This document shows positions 10,651 to 23,310 of a stretch of 64,000 bases of DNA, in pieces. Within the stretch, counting starts at the first letter, position 1; every line of letters begins with the position of its first letter. The position numbers were made by a program, and so were the translations under genes. Origin of the DNA: Ecdyonurus torrentis (taxonomy: Eukaryota > Arthropoda > Insecta > Ephemeroptera > Heptageniidae); NCBI GenBank assembly GCA_949318235.1, contig OX439131.1, positions 45,764,859 through 45,828,858 on the forward strand. The letters run 5' to 3'. The notes below the pieces were generated by a model. It saw only the letters and a list, made by a program, of their open reading frames with translations, had not been told where the DNA came from and did not search any database.

Positions 10651-12768
10651 CTACACAAAACACATACATACATTATAGAACAAACACCATATTTTAGCAC
10701 AGAATACTTCCATTGCAACTTTCACAGAAAACAAATTCCATCACACAAAGATAATACCCAAGCACATCACAAAAACCAAACACATTGCCGTATATAGAAA
10801 AGACATACCAACAAAAAGAGGATAAACATTTGTAACTCAATATACCATCTATATTTAATTAAGTTTTGATTCAATTGCATATTTTAAGTCAGATTTGCAT
10901 ATTATTGAATTTGGCTTGATCGTTTTATTAAAAATACCACAAAATGTAAAATGAAAAATTTTTATAATCAGGTAGAAGGAAACTTAAATAAATTTTGGCC
11001 GTTATTTATGTTTTTAGTTAAATTTTATAAAAGTTAAAAATTAAATACACAAACTTAAAATGAATGCAATAATTAAGATATCTTATGGGGAAAAAATTGA
11101 ATGGAAAAACACAGACAGATTGGAAAAAAATTGGGGAATGGGAGACAATGGTACACCTTATGAAATAAAATAAAAGGAATAAAATAATTATTTTCTCTCT
11201 CATAAAAGGCTCAATGATCACATTTCCCCAATTTTTATAACCTATGTGCTTTTTTCATGCCATCAAATATTTTCTATGCAAGTCAATAAAGAAAAGTTTT
11301 AAAGTGAATTTATTCTTTTGTAAACATGAAAAATTTTATGTCCATGGAGTTAAAGGAGAATTTAATCAAAAGGTAGAAAAAACATAAAAGTCCTGTAATA
11401 AAACAAAAGTTAAAGTTTGCAAGAATTCATACAAAAACCTGTATATTAATTATACATTATTTGACAGTCAAAGGACAGCCAGTTATAATATTTTCTTGAA
11501 AGTTACGTCCCTGCAATAAAGAACACAACAGTTGGCACCACAGAATACAGAATAACAACAATTCTCTTAGGAAATAAAATAAAAACATTCAAAGAACATC
11601 AACCCTCTGTGTCAACCTACAACATAGAAGGAAGAAAATAACCAGAAAATTAAATATGAGGTCATTGATTTGTGTAAGTTTTTAAGATATGAGAATAATT
11701 TAAAAATACACATTCGTTAGAAATACATCCCTGTAAACACAACTTTCTAGGGGGGGGGGGGGGGGGGGGATGTTTGAAATTGCAATACCTGTGCTTTTAT
11801 GTGTCACTCTATAGCAAGAGCTTGCCCTACACTTGCAAGGTACAAGAAAATGAGTATTATGTCATGTACGCTGGTCACGACTGGGGAAACTTTAACACAA
11901 TCAGTCAGATTTATTCAGGACCATAGTGTACAGTTTCAGACAAATGAAAGGTATAACCATTTAAACATGTTTTTATTGTGTGCGCCTCATATTGTAAGTG
12001 GAAATGATATTGTTACGTCATATTCATGTGTTTTGATGCGTGCTCAGATGTAGTGTTATCTATTAGGTGAGCTGCTTTTTAGCCAGCAAGCCAAACACGC
12101 CTCGTGATGCACGGGTATATAATATAATAAATATAGTTTCCACATAAAGTTTGAGACACACAAAAAAGCAGCAAGTTTAAATGGTTACCTTTCATTTGTC
12201 TGAAACTGTACATGCCCAGTATGTGGGACTTGAAAAAAAAAAAAAAAAAAAAGTTATAAAAATATAACTGATAAGTACTTGACCCTGAGTGACATAAAAA
12301 CATAAAGGTCAGGTATGTTGGGGAAAAAAATTGCACTGAACATGTACACATGATTGTGATAATATATTTTACCATTTAAATTCAGCACCTAATTCTCTTA
12401 AAAGAATAACATTGCCATGGACCACTTGCAATGAACAAACTATTTAAAATATTCTTAATTCATTTGAGTCTACTAGTTCCAAAAACAGCTTCTTTCGTTT
12501 TCAACAAAGGTGATATCTTACCTGATAGTGATAATAAACTCACCTTTATTGAAAATGGAAGAAGCATGTTTTGGAACTAGTAGATTCATTTCTTATGGAA
12601 AAATCAATACAGATAGTTGAAGATTAAATTAAATACTCATTGTTATCTTAAAACACTACAATTAAAAAAATATATATATACTGGGGCCCATTTGTGTGCA
12701 AGATTTGAGATGGTCAAATATATAATCACAATTGTGTGTACATGACAAGTACACTGATGTTTGCTGGG

Positions 12769-12805
<37 letters not shown>

Positions 12806-13931
12806 TACAGATTACAATCATGCAGACATCAGAACACTTGCCAACTAAATATAGCTGCAGACTTCATGCTAGGACAAAGACGACTCCCAGACAACAAAAT
12901 ATAATTCTGACAAACGAAGTTGAGGAACAATACCTTCCCAAGAGCGTGACATTTTCTGTTATACAGACCAATAGGATACTTTATTGAGACCAAATTAAAA
13001 TAATAATATTTCAGAATAAACTTCTGATAAAACTTATAACTGATAAACTTAAATAAATATTCTATTTTATTCTATTTTATTTTAATTGAGTTTAATTGAT
13101 TTTTAATTTAATATTAATAATCTTATTGTAAACATCTTGACCAAAGATATGTGATATTCATAAATAATTTTAATAACAATATTATTTATTGTGTAAAAAA
13201 GTGGCATTTTTTAAAATGCGTTAGTATGTAAGTTTGACTATCATTTCTCAGTGTCTATATTTTTTTGTAGATGTTTAACCTTGGCAGATGTATTGTTTTT
13301 GTATACTGATTGTAGGAGAAAGAAATGAATAAAGAATTTTGAATTGAATTTGAATTGAACTCCCTTCATATTATGGAATCTCTTAGCATACCATACAAAT
13401 TATAATATTTCAATTAAAATTGAACCAATAACATAAAATATTATATTTCTTGTAAACAAAAAAAATAATAAATAAAATAAATAAAAAGGCTCAAGTTTGC
13501 ACAATTAATCTTAAGTGAATTTTAATGAAACTTCTTTATTATAATTTTTTAGTATTTGTATATTTTAATGGCCCTTTAGTAATAAATAATATCAGTTATC
13601 ATATCACTCATATTGCAAAGACAACATTTTAGCTATAACAAATACATAGCCCAGGAGGGAAAAAAACACACAAAATTTTCATTTTAAACAAAAAGTCACA
13701 TGATTACTTTAAATTAAATCCTCAAAGTTTCTGAATCATTCAACAGAAAAAAAAAACTATTTTTTCTCCTATCCTGGACAATGTAATTACAATCACAAAG
13801 CTGGCTGCCAAGCAAACAAAAGTGCAAGAGGTCTGCACTGAGATGTTAATATCAAGAATCCTGAGTTCATATTTCTTATCCTATACATAGATAGAAGAAA
13901 AAGCAAAAGCCAAATCACCTCTAAACTACAA
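10651..13931. other. Long interval between exons 8.22 and 8.23 without a recognised exon
   Basis: Contains a (G)19 run (11751-11769), a fold-back at about 12415-12595 (GAACTAGTAGA arms), a GA tract (12774-12800) and the LINE 3' fragment at 13.24-13.36 kb. Minus-strand acceptor-like sites exist (for example TTCTTTATTGCAG at about 11510) but no serpin motif follows; a shared 3'UTR exon could hide here or below. Confidence 0.35.
13240..13362 (+). mobile_element. 3' end fragment of the same LINE family
   Basis: GTATACTGATTGTAGGAGAA then AGAAATGAATAAAG and GAATTGAATTTGAATTGA-type repeats match the 3' end of the LINE at 9.44-9.52 kb. Only the untranslated end is recognisable; AT-rich sequence to the left may also belong to it. 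Confidence 0.55.
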
Positions 13932-14065
13932 CTACTGAGCAGGCGTGATAAATCTGCCCCAGAAAAGCACCATTCTGTGGGTCTCCGCAGGATGCACAAC
14001 CAAGGCAAACATGAAGGGATGTTCTAGGACTAACTCTTCACATACTGAGCGGCAAAATAACGCAG
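13932..14065 (-). CDS. Serpin variable exon 8.22
   Basis: Acceptor TGTTTATTTCTAG. Loop AALFCRSVCEELV: by count P1 is Ser with Arg at P2, but a loop one residue shorter would give an Arg-Ser bond, which seems more likely. s4B LEHPFMFALVVHPAETHR, s5B MVLFWGRFITPAQ, TAG, with GTGATT as a weak donor twelve bases on (exon end 13919). 44 codons. Confidence 0.88.
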
Positions 14066-14884
14066 CTAGAAATAAACATCATACCCTTGCATGACACATA
14101 TGTAAATCTGGATCCCATAACTTCATTACAAGGAGTTTTACGATTTAAAAATATAAAGGTATCCTGGCCTTAAAAATTAAATTAAAAATGTAACAGGACC
14201 ATTTTTCGTACACATATTACGTCCCTCAGTCCTTCTGTATCCTCAAAAACTGGAGTTAACTGGGTCTACAATAGAAATTGTAAAGTGGGTTGCCTACTTT
14301 ACAAGTTTTCTCCCAAGATTATGAGAGTACAGAAGGGTTTAAGTGACATAATATGTCTATGCTTACCCGTCGAAGTGAACGTACTACACTTTACAAATTT
14401 TGTGAAAAATGAACGATCTACACTTTACAAATTCCAAGTTCAGCCACCTAGTTCTCAAGTTAAAACATGTAGAAGCGCCAAACGCAGATCGCTCATTTTT
14501 AGTGAAATTTGTAAAGTGTAGTGCGTTGACTTTGGTGGGTAAACATCAATGTGTATGTAAGATACTCCCATCTTTTTTTTTTTTTTTTTTTTTCCGGCCA
14601 GTATCTCTTTAAGCATAAATGTTCACTCACATCTCAAGTTATCAAAAACATATTTTGTTTTGAATTACTAATAGTACAAAAGGAAACACATATAAAAACT
14701 GTGGCAGCAGACAGGAAATGAAACACTGCAAAATTAAAAAGCAACATTAATGTAAAAATACATGAAATAATAAAGGTCGATGCAAATGATCTATAATGAG
14801 TCAACAATAATTGCTTATGTCAATGCAAAGAAGATAGATACACACAGTCTCTATAAAATCACATTCATACCCACTGGCTCAATC

Positions 14885-14928
<44 letters not shown>

Positions 14929-17161
14929 TTTACCATTATATTTATTATGACCAAGTCCTATGATGCTGGTATTAGATAACTGCCTCCAAATGCAATCATT
15001 TTAGTTTGACGATGTATCAACCTGAATAAAAATTGACGTTCTATAACTATGCTTTGAGTATACAATATACCATCCACACATATGCCTAGAAACAAATAAA
15101 ATACTATAAGAACTTTATTTATAACATATTATATTGTTGAGTTGAAGATTTTATTTATGGACAAGCAAATTTATTATGCATGTAAGCTCGAAAGGGACCA
15201 AACTTAATACTTAATAATATGACTATACATTTGTTTTATTTGCCTCTGACCAAATGAGTTGTAGTCACCTAATCCAAGCACTCTATACATCAGACACTTG
15301 CAGCATCACACAAAACAATTAACACAAGAAATGAATAATAACAATGAATTGAAGCTTATATTGGTGGAATGCATTAGCTAATCAAAGACGAAGCAGGAAA
15401 AGTAATGAGACCTCTTAAAGCCACATGAATAAACATGAAATGCGATCTTCAAAAGTGATGACAATTTTTACCAGAATAATAACGTAGCCCCATGAGAGAG
15501 CGTGAACATACTGTAAAGTATGTAATTTGAGTGAATATTCATGTTTATGACGTCAGAAACATGCAAAAATTAGTATGAAAAAAAAAAAAAAATGTTGTGA
15601 GGGTTGCATAAATTGAAATTTTCTGATCACTGCTTCGGAGCTACAGTTGGGTTTTGAGAGTTATTTATGTAACTCCCATCAAGTGTTTTGTGATATAAAA
15701 GCTTAAGTTTTTGTCTGGTCTATTCCTTTAAGTTGTTATTCTTGGCATTAAGTAAAGATGTCTTGTTAGTAAGAGATATTTTCAGTGTTTAAAACTAATA
15801 AACAAACTCTTCATCTTTGGTCACACTCATTCTAGTGTAGTTGTATGGAAAATTGAGACAGAAAAAAAAATTGTATTTGTTGTAAGGATTGGGAAATATT
15901 GGCTTTAGAACAAGACCTTGAAAAGTAAAACTTATTGACATGTTTTGCTTAAACCATTTGTTAGGAGAAAAAGTCAAGACTTTACTTGTCAATATTTAAT
16001 GTACAATAAGTCATAAAAGTAGCAATTAAAGAGGAAGTTCAGGGGTTACAACATGGCTTCTTCAATGTTAGATAATAAGAAGAACTGTTCATAAACTTAC
16101 ATATGAGAACCTAAAGCCCTTCCGTAGTCCCATGATAACCCCTTAAACTTACGCTCATCCTGCGAGATATGCAACCAGCTACAACCTTTTCTATAGTAAA
16201 GCCGTAACTATGACGTACAAGATACGGGAAAAGTTGCATATCTCACAGGATGATCACGAGTTTGCAGGGCTTTGGGTCGTCATATATGAGTTTATGAACA
16301 GTTTTTCTCATTATCTATCATTGAAGAAGCCATGTTGTAACCCCTGAACTTTCTCTTGAAGTGTTATTCAGTCTACGGAAGTTATGTTATTTTCTGTATA
16401 TTTTAGAAAGAAATAATAAAATTCTTGTAGTTAAATAGTATGTATAGCAAAAGGAAACATTTCAACAACTAACAAACATTATAGAAAAATAAATCAAATT
16501 GGCAGAAAAGAAAAGAAAAGAAAAAAATACCATCAATTGTAACAATAATAAAAAACGAGGTTAAAAGCTGGAATGAAATAATAATAGTAACTGTGGTAGC
16601 TTGAGTCTGATATTAGTCGTTGATCAGAGCTCTCATGCAGTGTGGAAGTACGCACTATAGCATTGCCTTCACAAAACAGATGGCTGAGAGAAACCATGCA
16701 CATAATACGCCTAATAATAGCACAATTTATTCTCAAGGCACTACAAAAGCAGTAGCAGGAATACAAAAGTTCACTTCAACTGAGAGAAAAGGTAGTGACA
16801 ACGCAATGTTTAAAGTTGCTTATTCAACTGGATAAATCCACGTTTCTGATTGGCTAATATCTGAAAATATCTGATAATCAGTTGATATAACAATAGAAAA
16901 TATCAGCTGAACATCAGTTGTATAAGCAACTTAAGTTAAATCATGATAACCAAAAAGTCGCTACGATGCGAGTACAAAGGTGAATATTATATTTAAAAAA
17001 TGATAACAACGGGTGAATTAACTATCCAGGTAGTGCTCCAGAAGTGATTATTATTATATTTACCTGGATTGATTAACAAAGGTATTGATTAACTCTATAT
17101 ATGTGTAGAAAACATATCAGGTACTATAAGCTACTAGAAAACACACTCACAAACATTTAAG
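14066..17161. other. Interval between exons 8.21 and 8.22: repeats only
   Basis: Contains a fold-back at 14221-14345, a (TA)n at 14889-14920, MITE-A copy 1 and a 330-bp palindrome at 16030-16362 (GAAGTTCAGGGGTTACAACA versus TGTTGTAACCCCTGAACTTT). Small frames here do not look like proteins. Confidence 0.4.
15415..15731 (+). mobile_element. MITE-A copy 1
   Basis: Family of about 340 bp, bounded by TTAA and inverted ends of the type TTAAAGNNATAGACCA. Shared inner landmarks: GTAGCCCCACGAGAGAGCGT, TTCATGTTTATGACGTCAGA, and GGTTGCATAAATTGAA. This copy lies between exons 8.21 and 8.22; its left end is slightly diverged. Confidence 0.7.
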
Positions 17162-17301
17162 TTACTCCTGAGGTGGGGTCTGAAGTCTGCCACCGAAAAG
17201 CACGACCTGATTTGTTCTCTGAGTCAAGTAAAACAAGAATGGACGGTTGACTTCAACGATTTGAGGACGTAATGGCATCATTCTGCACATCATGACGACG
17301 G
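17162..17301 (-). CDS. Serpin variable exon 8.21, Arg-Met bait
   Basis: Acceptor ACTATGTTATAG. Loop AVVMMCRMMPLRPQIV with Arg at P1 and Met at P1'. s4B EVNRPFLFYLTQRTNQ, s5B VVLFGGRLQTPPQE, TAA, donor GTGAGT eleven bases later (exon end 17151). The loop resembles 8.24 (R-M-M after P2). Confidence 0.93.
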
Positions 17302-18308
17302 CTATAACATAGTGTAATATGCTTCCTTATTAATCACAACTTTCATTATAAGTAGAGTGATATATAAGTGTGCACAGATAATATAACAGGAAAATAAAAA
17401 CCTACAAAATAAGTCAATAAGAATCAGGATAATAATGTATTTAATATTTTGTCATTTTGTTGTTTGTGTGTTTAAGCACATAGAATAGAGAGTAGAACAA
17501 CCTTATATAGTTTTGAAACAATACATCTAAGCACATGCTATTAGCAATTAATGTAACTTGAGGGTGTTGTTTGAACTGGGATTACTGGTAACAGAATTGT
17601 GTTAGCCAAGCACAGGAGGTGAGGGAAAATTACCCCTCTTTAATCGTATAAATTCCAGAAATTTCACATTATTTTTATTTTATTTTTTTGGCATTATATA
17701 AGATGTACACACAGGTACTAGACAAGTGTGTTAAGTCTTCCTCAATTTGTATTCTACTACATACTGTGAAAACATATTTGAATCTGCCTGGCTGAGGCTG
17801 TTTCATAAGGTTTACAAAATGATACTCTTACCTTATTGCATGTATGAAGAAATTTGTACTCTGTTAACTTAAAAAGTGTCCATCATAACACAATCAAAAT
17901 TTCAGGATCAGTTAAAATTGATTCAAACTATATGCATGCCAAATTTTATTGTGCTCAAAAGATTGAGATTTTTTTTTCTTTTTTAATCCAACATGGGATA
18001 AGGTAGGAGTTTTTGAATATCCTATTCTACCCCATGCTATTTTTAATCAGCTTCTAATCCGTTTAAAATTTAGTATGCAATGAAATAAAGACATTTTCAA
18101 CTTTACATTGAAAATTTGATTGTGATATAAGAAACGCACTATTTAAGATATTAACTATTGATATAAGCCTTGAATAAGGGATACTAGACAAACTTGAACT
18201 TGTTTTAAAGCTATTAAATATTTATCCCCGCAGGCAACTTTCATTCTCACCAACAACTGAGCTCACATTAATCGAAAGTTATGAGAAGACTCACACGTAT
18301 ATAAGACT

Positions 18309-18451
18309 CTAGAATATGTGTCGTGGGTACACAAATCTGCCATGGAAGAGAACTGATGATACTACTCCTTGGTGAGTAAGATAAAATAAAAAAGGATGAT
18401 TTATCTCCACAACTTGAGGTATCATCAGACACTTGATAATCAACACAGCCC
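18309..18451 (-). CDS. Serpin variable exon 8.20, Lys-Cys bait
   Basis: Acceptor AATTTTAG, phase 1. Loop GAVLIIKCLMIPQVV gives Lys at P1 and Cys at P1', predicting trypsin- or plasmin-like targets. s4B EINHPFLFYLTHQGVVSS, s5B VLFHGRFVYPRHIF, TAG, donor GTGAGT about fourteen bases later (exon end 18295). 47 codons including the stop. Confidence 0.92.
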
Positions 18452-19042
18452 CTAAAATTTGTAAATTTCAATCAGCAAAATTTAATAGATAATTCTTTTG
18501 ATGTTGCATTATAAGGTTCTATAATTATTTCAAATTATTTTATAATTGTTTTACTGCTTCTTTATAAAAGAGCTTAATTTTTTATATCAATTTTAGAGTC
18601 TTGGTTGTTATATAGTTTGGAAGTGGCAAGTGGCAACAGTTAAAAAATAAAAAATATATAGTAATGAAATATTTATAAAAAAAGGAAAACCAAACGTAAC
18701 ATGATATAAGTTATATGCACACCTACAAAGTGCTAAATTATCACCAACTTTGTCTTAGTCTTGACTGCACAAAATAAAAGTAAACATACAGCAATCTAAA
18801 ACAAATTGTATAATGAAAAAACAAAGCGCTTTCAGAAAATACAATTAAAATATTTTAAAGTATGTTATATTTTTTTCTCTTCTAATACATCGCAAAAATT
18901 GAGTTTGATGCAAGCTGAATATACTTATAGATATGAGTATAGTTAAGGAAGAAAGTAAGCAGAACAGCCGTATAATAATCAAGCCAACAATACATTCAGA
19001 GAGAATAACAACAAGACCCTGTAGCAAAGTATTACCAAGGTA

Positions 19043-19188
19043 TTACAAGGAGGCAAGTCTGCCTGAGAACAAAGTCAAGTTTGTAGTCCTACGACGTCCA
19101 AGTTTGAGGACAAAAAGAAAAGCATGGTCGACGATTACATCGAATGGCGGCGGTCTACTTCCCAGACTGTCTGTACACATCACTAATC
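19043..19188 (-). CDS. Serpin variable exon 8.19, Asp-Ser bait
   Basis: Acceptor TTTGTGTCCTTGCAG, phase 1. Loop GLVMCTDSLGSRPPPF places Asp at P1 and Ser at P1'. Acidic P1 residues are rare in serpins and known mainly from inhibitors of Asp-cutting proteases (caspases, granzyme B). s4B DVIVDHAFLFVLKLGRRR, s5B TNLTLFSGRLASL, TAA, with GTAATA as a possible donor seven bases later. No defects. Confidence 0.9.
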
Positions 19189-19283
19189 CTGCAAGGACAC
19201 AAAAATACTAGCATGTTAATTACTGTTCTGCTATAACGAGGAAAATATTAGCTGTCTCATCAACTTGAACACCATTTAACAGG

Positions 19284-19286
<3 letters not shown>

Positions 19287-19377
<91 letters not shown>
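19287..19377. repeat. (GA)n microsatellite
   Basis: An uninterrupted run of about 45 AG units about 100 bases upstream of the exon 8.19 acceptor; on the transcribed strand it is (CU)n, a potential polypyrimidine-tract protein binding site. Confidence 0.85.
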
Positions 19378-19380
<3 letters not shown>

Positions 19381-19943
19381 AAAACTATACTAAACATAAG
19401 GTTTAACATATCATAAAAAGCTGATATTGTTTTCAAATCCCGAGTATTTGTGCAGATTTTTCTTTTTTATCCTTTTACAAAAGTTTTATTAGTATATATT
19501 AGATTCCTAGCATGTAAAATTATATCAAATCAAAAATATCACCTAATAATTGAACCATATAGAATGGGGAAAGAGCTTTTAACTAAAGAAAAAAAGAGCA
19601 TTAAACCTAATATTTAGTTGTTTCAATAGGACTTGAGGAGAATAAAATAAAACAAAGACCGTTGCTGGCATTTAAAACCAAAATAGAGACATGTAGCTAT
19701 ATAGTAACCAGCTGCCAAGTAAACCAAGTGACCACTCCCAATGGGAAATACACATTTTGTTCAGAGTAAATTATTCATTTACATATAACTGAAACTGGGA
19801 GGCACTTCTCGACAGGTAAGTATAGCTCCTAAACCAATATTACTAAAATAAACAAAAATCAAATACAGATACACTGAAGTATATAAAAAGTACATAGCTG
19901 CTGCTGGCATATGATGAAGCTCTTTACAAATCTAACTTACATG

Positions 19944-20086
19944 TTAAGGTAATGTTAACAGTCGGCCAATAAACATAACAAAGTTGTCTGTCTTTGGAAT
20001 ACTGGACACCAAGTAGAAGACAAATGGATGATCTATTTCGATGACTGGGGTAGGTGGTGGGATGGACTGGAAAAAGCACCTTATAC
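19944..20086 (-). CDS. Serpin variable exon 8.18, Gln-Ser bait
   Basis: Acceptor TTTTTTTCCCTCTAG. Loop GIRCFFQSIPPPTPV gives Gln at P1 (Phe at P2 and P3) and Ser at P1'. s4B IEIDHPFVFYLVSSIPKT, s5B NFVMFIGRLLTLP, TAA, CAT, donor GTAAGT (exon end 19941). Outside the loop it is almost the same as 8.17, while the loop differs at nearly every position, as expected if selection acts on the bait. Confidence 0.92.
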
Positions 20087-20248
20087 CTAGAGGGAAAAAA
20101 ACTCTGCACTATACATATGATAAGTAGCTCCTAAACCAATAATACTAAAATAAAAAATAATAATAAAGGTAAAGCGCAAACTGAAGTATGCAAAGCACAG
20201 TGCTGCTGCTGGCACACAGTTCAACACGTCACAAACAAGACTTACATG

Positions 20249-20394
20249 TTAAGGCAATGTAAACAGCCGCCCAGTAAACAAAACAAAGTTGTCTGTCTCT
20301 GGAGTACTGGACACCAAGTAGAAAACAAATGGATGATCTATTTCGATGACTAGGGGACGCTGGCGGATGGCACAGCGCTGTCTCATAATTACAA
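20249..20394 (-). CDS. Serpin variable exon 8.17, Arg-Cys bait
   Basis: Acceptor TTTTTTCCCCCCTCTAG. Loop VVIMRQRCAIRQRPLV: Arg at P1, Cys at P1', Arg also at P3, a basic bait for trypsin-like enzymes; the R-C bond recalls human SERPINB6. s4B IEIDHPFVFYLVSSTPET, s5B NFVLFTGRLFTLP, TAA, CAT, donor GTAAGT (exon end 20246). Confidence 0.92.
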
Positions 20395-20538
20395 CTAGAG
20401 GGGGGAAAAAAACTCTATACCATACCCCTTAAACCAATATTACTAACATAAATAATAATAAAATATGGTTACAATGAAGTACACAAAGCACAGAGCTGCT
20501 GGCACACAAGTCAACACATCACAAACAAGACTTACATG

Positions 20539-20690
20539 TTAAGCTAGAGTTACCAGCCGCCCAGTAAACAAAACAAGCTTGCCCATCTCTGGCGTATCAT
20601 GTACCAAGTAGAACACAAATTGATGATCTATTTCGATGACTGGGATAGGCTCCTCAAACATCATGGCACAGCATGCAGTCATCATTACAA
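20539..20690 (-). CDS. Serpin variable exon 8.16, Cys-P1
   Basis: Acceptor TTTCCCCTCTAG. Loop VVMMTACCAMMFEEPIPV with Cys at P1 and P1'. s4B IEIDHQFVFYLVHDTPEM, s5B GKLVLFTGRLVTLA, TAA, CAT, donor GTAAGT (exon end 20536). Fifty codons. Flanks nearly identical in plan to 8.17 and 8.18. Confidence 0.92.
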
Positions 20691-20756
20691 CTAGAGGGGA
20701 AACAATTTTGTACCATACTTCTTAAACCAATATTACATAATAAAATAAAGCAAGCA

Positions 20757-23075
20757 TACATACATACATACATACATATCATGACGCTATAAATCCCTTT
20801 CGGGGTAAGCCAACAACACAGATGTTTTATCCTGACCCAGTGATAGACCTCCACAACTTCCTATCCTGACATACTTCACTTGCTTCCGCCAGTCTCATAC
20901 CTTGTTTCATACATTTCCTTTTGCATTTCATACTGCGTACATTCTTATTTTTCAAACATCTTCCAACCACCTCAGACCATGATGTTTTAGGTCTGCCTCT
21001 ATCTCTCCTTCCATCCACTCTACTATGAAATACCTGCTTTGCTATTCTTTCGTCACCCATTCTCTCAACATGACCAAACCACCGTAATACACTGTTCTCA
21101 TACTTCTCAGTCACAGTTTCTTTTACTCCACATTTCTCCAACACCCAAGTATTCCTTACCCTATCTAATCTTGTTTTACCACACATACTTCTGAGAAAAC
21201 TCATACCAACAGCATTCACCCTACTCATATGCCTACTCTGACATACCCATGATTCAGAACCATATAAGATAGTTGGGAGTAAGACAGAATTGTACACTGT
21301 AAGTTTTGCTTTGTTTGATAAAGCATCACTCTTGGCCAATCCTGCCATGCTGCCAACTACTTTCCTACCTGCCGCCACTCTCCTCTCAATCTCCCCATCT
21401 ATACTTCCATTCTCTTGATATAATCTTCCCAAATATACAAACTCTTTCACTCTTTCCAGCTTTTCTCCATTCAGTGTGAATTCATTTCCATCATCCTTTT
21501 CTCCACCAAATACCATTACTTTAGTTTTCCCAACATTTATTCTCAGATCCATTTGTTCTGTGCTTTCTTCCAACCTATCAATCATCTCTTGCAATTCTTC
21601 CTCACTCTCAGCCACCATCAACGCATCATCAGCGTACAACAACATCCACACCATTAATAAACCTACGTTTACTCCACTTCCATACTTTTCAGCCAACTTT
21701 ATACATTTATCCATGAAAATATTGAATAACCACGGCGACATCACACATCCTTGCCTAACGCCTCTACCCACTTTAAACCACTCACTCAACTTTCCGTTTA
21801 CTCTCACACATGCCTTACTACCTGCATACATGGCTTTCACACCCTCAAGTAACTTCCCTCTCACCCCATATTCATCTAATACACTCCACATCATACTTCT
21901 GTTCACTCGATCATATGCTTTCTCTAGATCTACAAACACAGCAAATACTTTCTTTCTTGCGTCCATACATTTCTCAATCAACTGCTGCACAGTGAAAATC
22001 TGATCAGTGCAGCCCCTGCCGGGCATAAAACCACATTGCACTTCTGAGATATGACCCTGTGTAACCTTTTGCACCTTATCAATCACCATCCCCCCGTACA
22101 TTTTACCAGGTATACTTAACAAACTAATTCCACGATGATTTTTACAGTCATACTTATCCCCTTTCCCCTTATATAACGGAACAATCACAGCACACACCCA
22201 GTCTTCAGGTACTCTACCACATTTGTAACACATATTAAATAACTGTAACATTTTTACTTCCAGAGACGCTCCTCCATACTTTACCATTTCACTTGTTACT
22301 CCATCTACTCCAGCTGCCTTGCCATTTTTTAACTTTTTTACAGTATTCTTTAAATCATTCAATCGAAACTCAATCATCTCCTCCTTTACTCCGTTTGATT
22401 CATTCTCCTTTTCCTCCTCCATTCTTTCTTCCCTTTCCCCTCCATCCAAAAACAGATTCATAAAATACTTTCGCCAACATTCTCTCCCCTTCTCTTCATC
22501 CCACACAATTTCTCCTCTTTCATTCTTTACTCCGCCTGCACTTTTACTATTACTTCCTTTTCTCACTTGATTCACCATCTTCCAGTACATTTTTCTATTA
22601 CCCATAAATTCACTTTGCATTTTCTCTTCAAATTCTCTCCTTGCATTCAACTTACTCTCTAGCACACTCTTTTTTGCATTCATTCTTTTCTTTTTATACA
22701 CTATAAATAACTCCTTTTTTTCTAATTCATTTTTTGCATCAATCATCTTCAAATATGCTCTCTTTTTCTCCTCAATAGCCTCTCGTACCTCATCATTCCA
22801 CCATGCATCCCCAGCTATACGACCAACCACAGCCTCACCACATACTTTCCTTGCAGTCTCCACACAAGCTTCTTTAATTACCTTATACCCCCATTCAACA
22901 TCATAGTCAGTCATAACCTTTTTCTCCCACTCTTTTGTTACCAGAAATAACCTCTCGTTCATCCCCTTTGTGTACATCCTTCTCTCCTCCACCTCCTGTA
23001 ATTTTTCCACTTTTATTCTCTTTTGTACCACTTTTACCTTCTTATGCTCAATCCATTTATTTCCTAGAGAGCTGC
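20757..23075 (-). mobile_element. RTE-like non-LTR retrotransposon, 5'-truncated, reverse transcriptase frame open
   Basis: An uninterrupted frame (20827-23088) encodes the reverse transcriptase: KNGKAAGVDGVTSEM (about residues 254-268), FVDLEKAYDRV (385-395), GRGVRQGCVMSPWLFNIF (441-458), catalytic YADD (485-488), and the C-terminal RWFGHVERM … DRGRPKTSW block common in RTE-clade elements. No endonuclease domain precedes it, so the copy is 5'-truncated; the first eight residues or so of the frame come from host DNA at the junction. The 3' end is a (CATA)n tail at 20757-20780, as expected for an RTE-type tail. Lack of stops implies a recent insertion, in the same orientation as the serpin gene, between exons 8.15 and 8.16. 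Confidence 0.9.
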
Positions 23076-23121
23076 TGCTGGCACACAATTCAACACATCA
23101 CAAACCTAACTTACATATTTA

Positions 23122-23264
23122 TTAAGGTAGTGTACACAGCCGCCCAGAAAACAAAACAACGTCTACCTCTGGAGTACTAGACATTAAGTAGAATACAAAT
23201 GGATGATCTGCATTGAGGATTGGAGGAGATTCAAGAGCCATACAGCAGTACTCAAAACTTAGAG
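23122..23264 (-). CDS. Serpin variable exon 8.15, Cys-P1
   Basis: Acceptor GTTTCCCAG. Loop ALSFEYCCMALESPPIL puts Cys at P1 and P1'. s4B NADHPFVFYLMSSTPEVD, s5B VVLFSGRLCTLP, TAA, donor GTAAGT seven bases later (exon end 23115). The RTE-like element begins only about 40 bases downstream of this donor; its insertion separates this exon from 8.16. Confidence 0.9.
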
Positions 23265-23310
23265 CTGGGAAACAATGAAATGCACTTCTTTATCACAGAC
23301 AAAGTTGCAC

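Noticed and set aside
15795..15992. Minus-strand SISFTFQGLVLKP, resembling s5B
   Set aside because: No reactive-loop segment or s4B motif precedes it and no acceptor gives the right phase.
21476..22570. Plus-strand frames of up to 175 codons
   Set aside because: They are antisense shadows of the reverse transcriptase frame of the RTE-like element.
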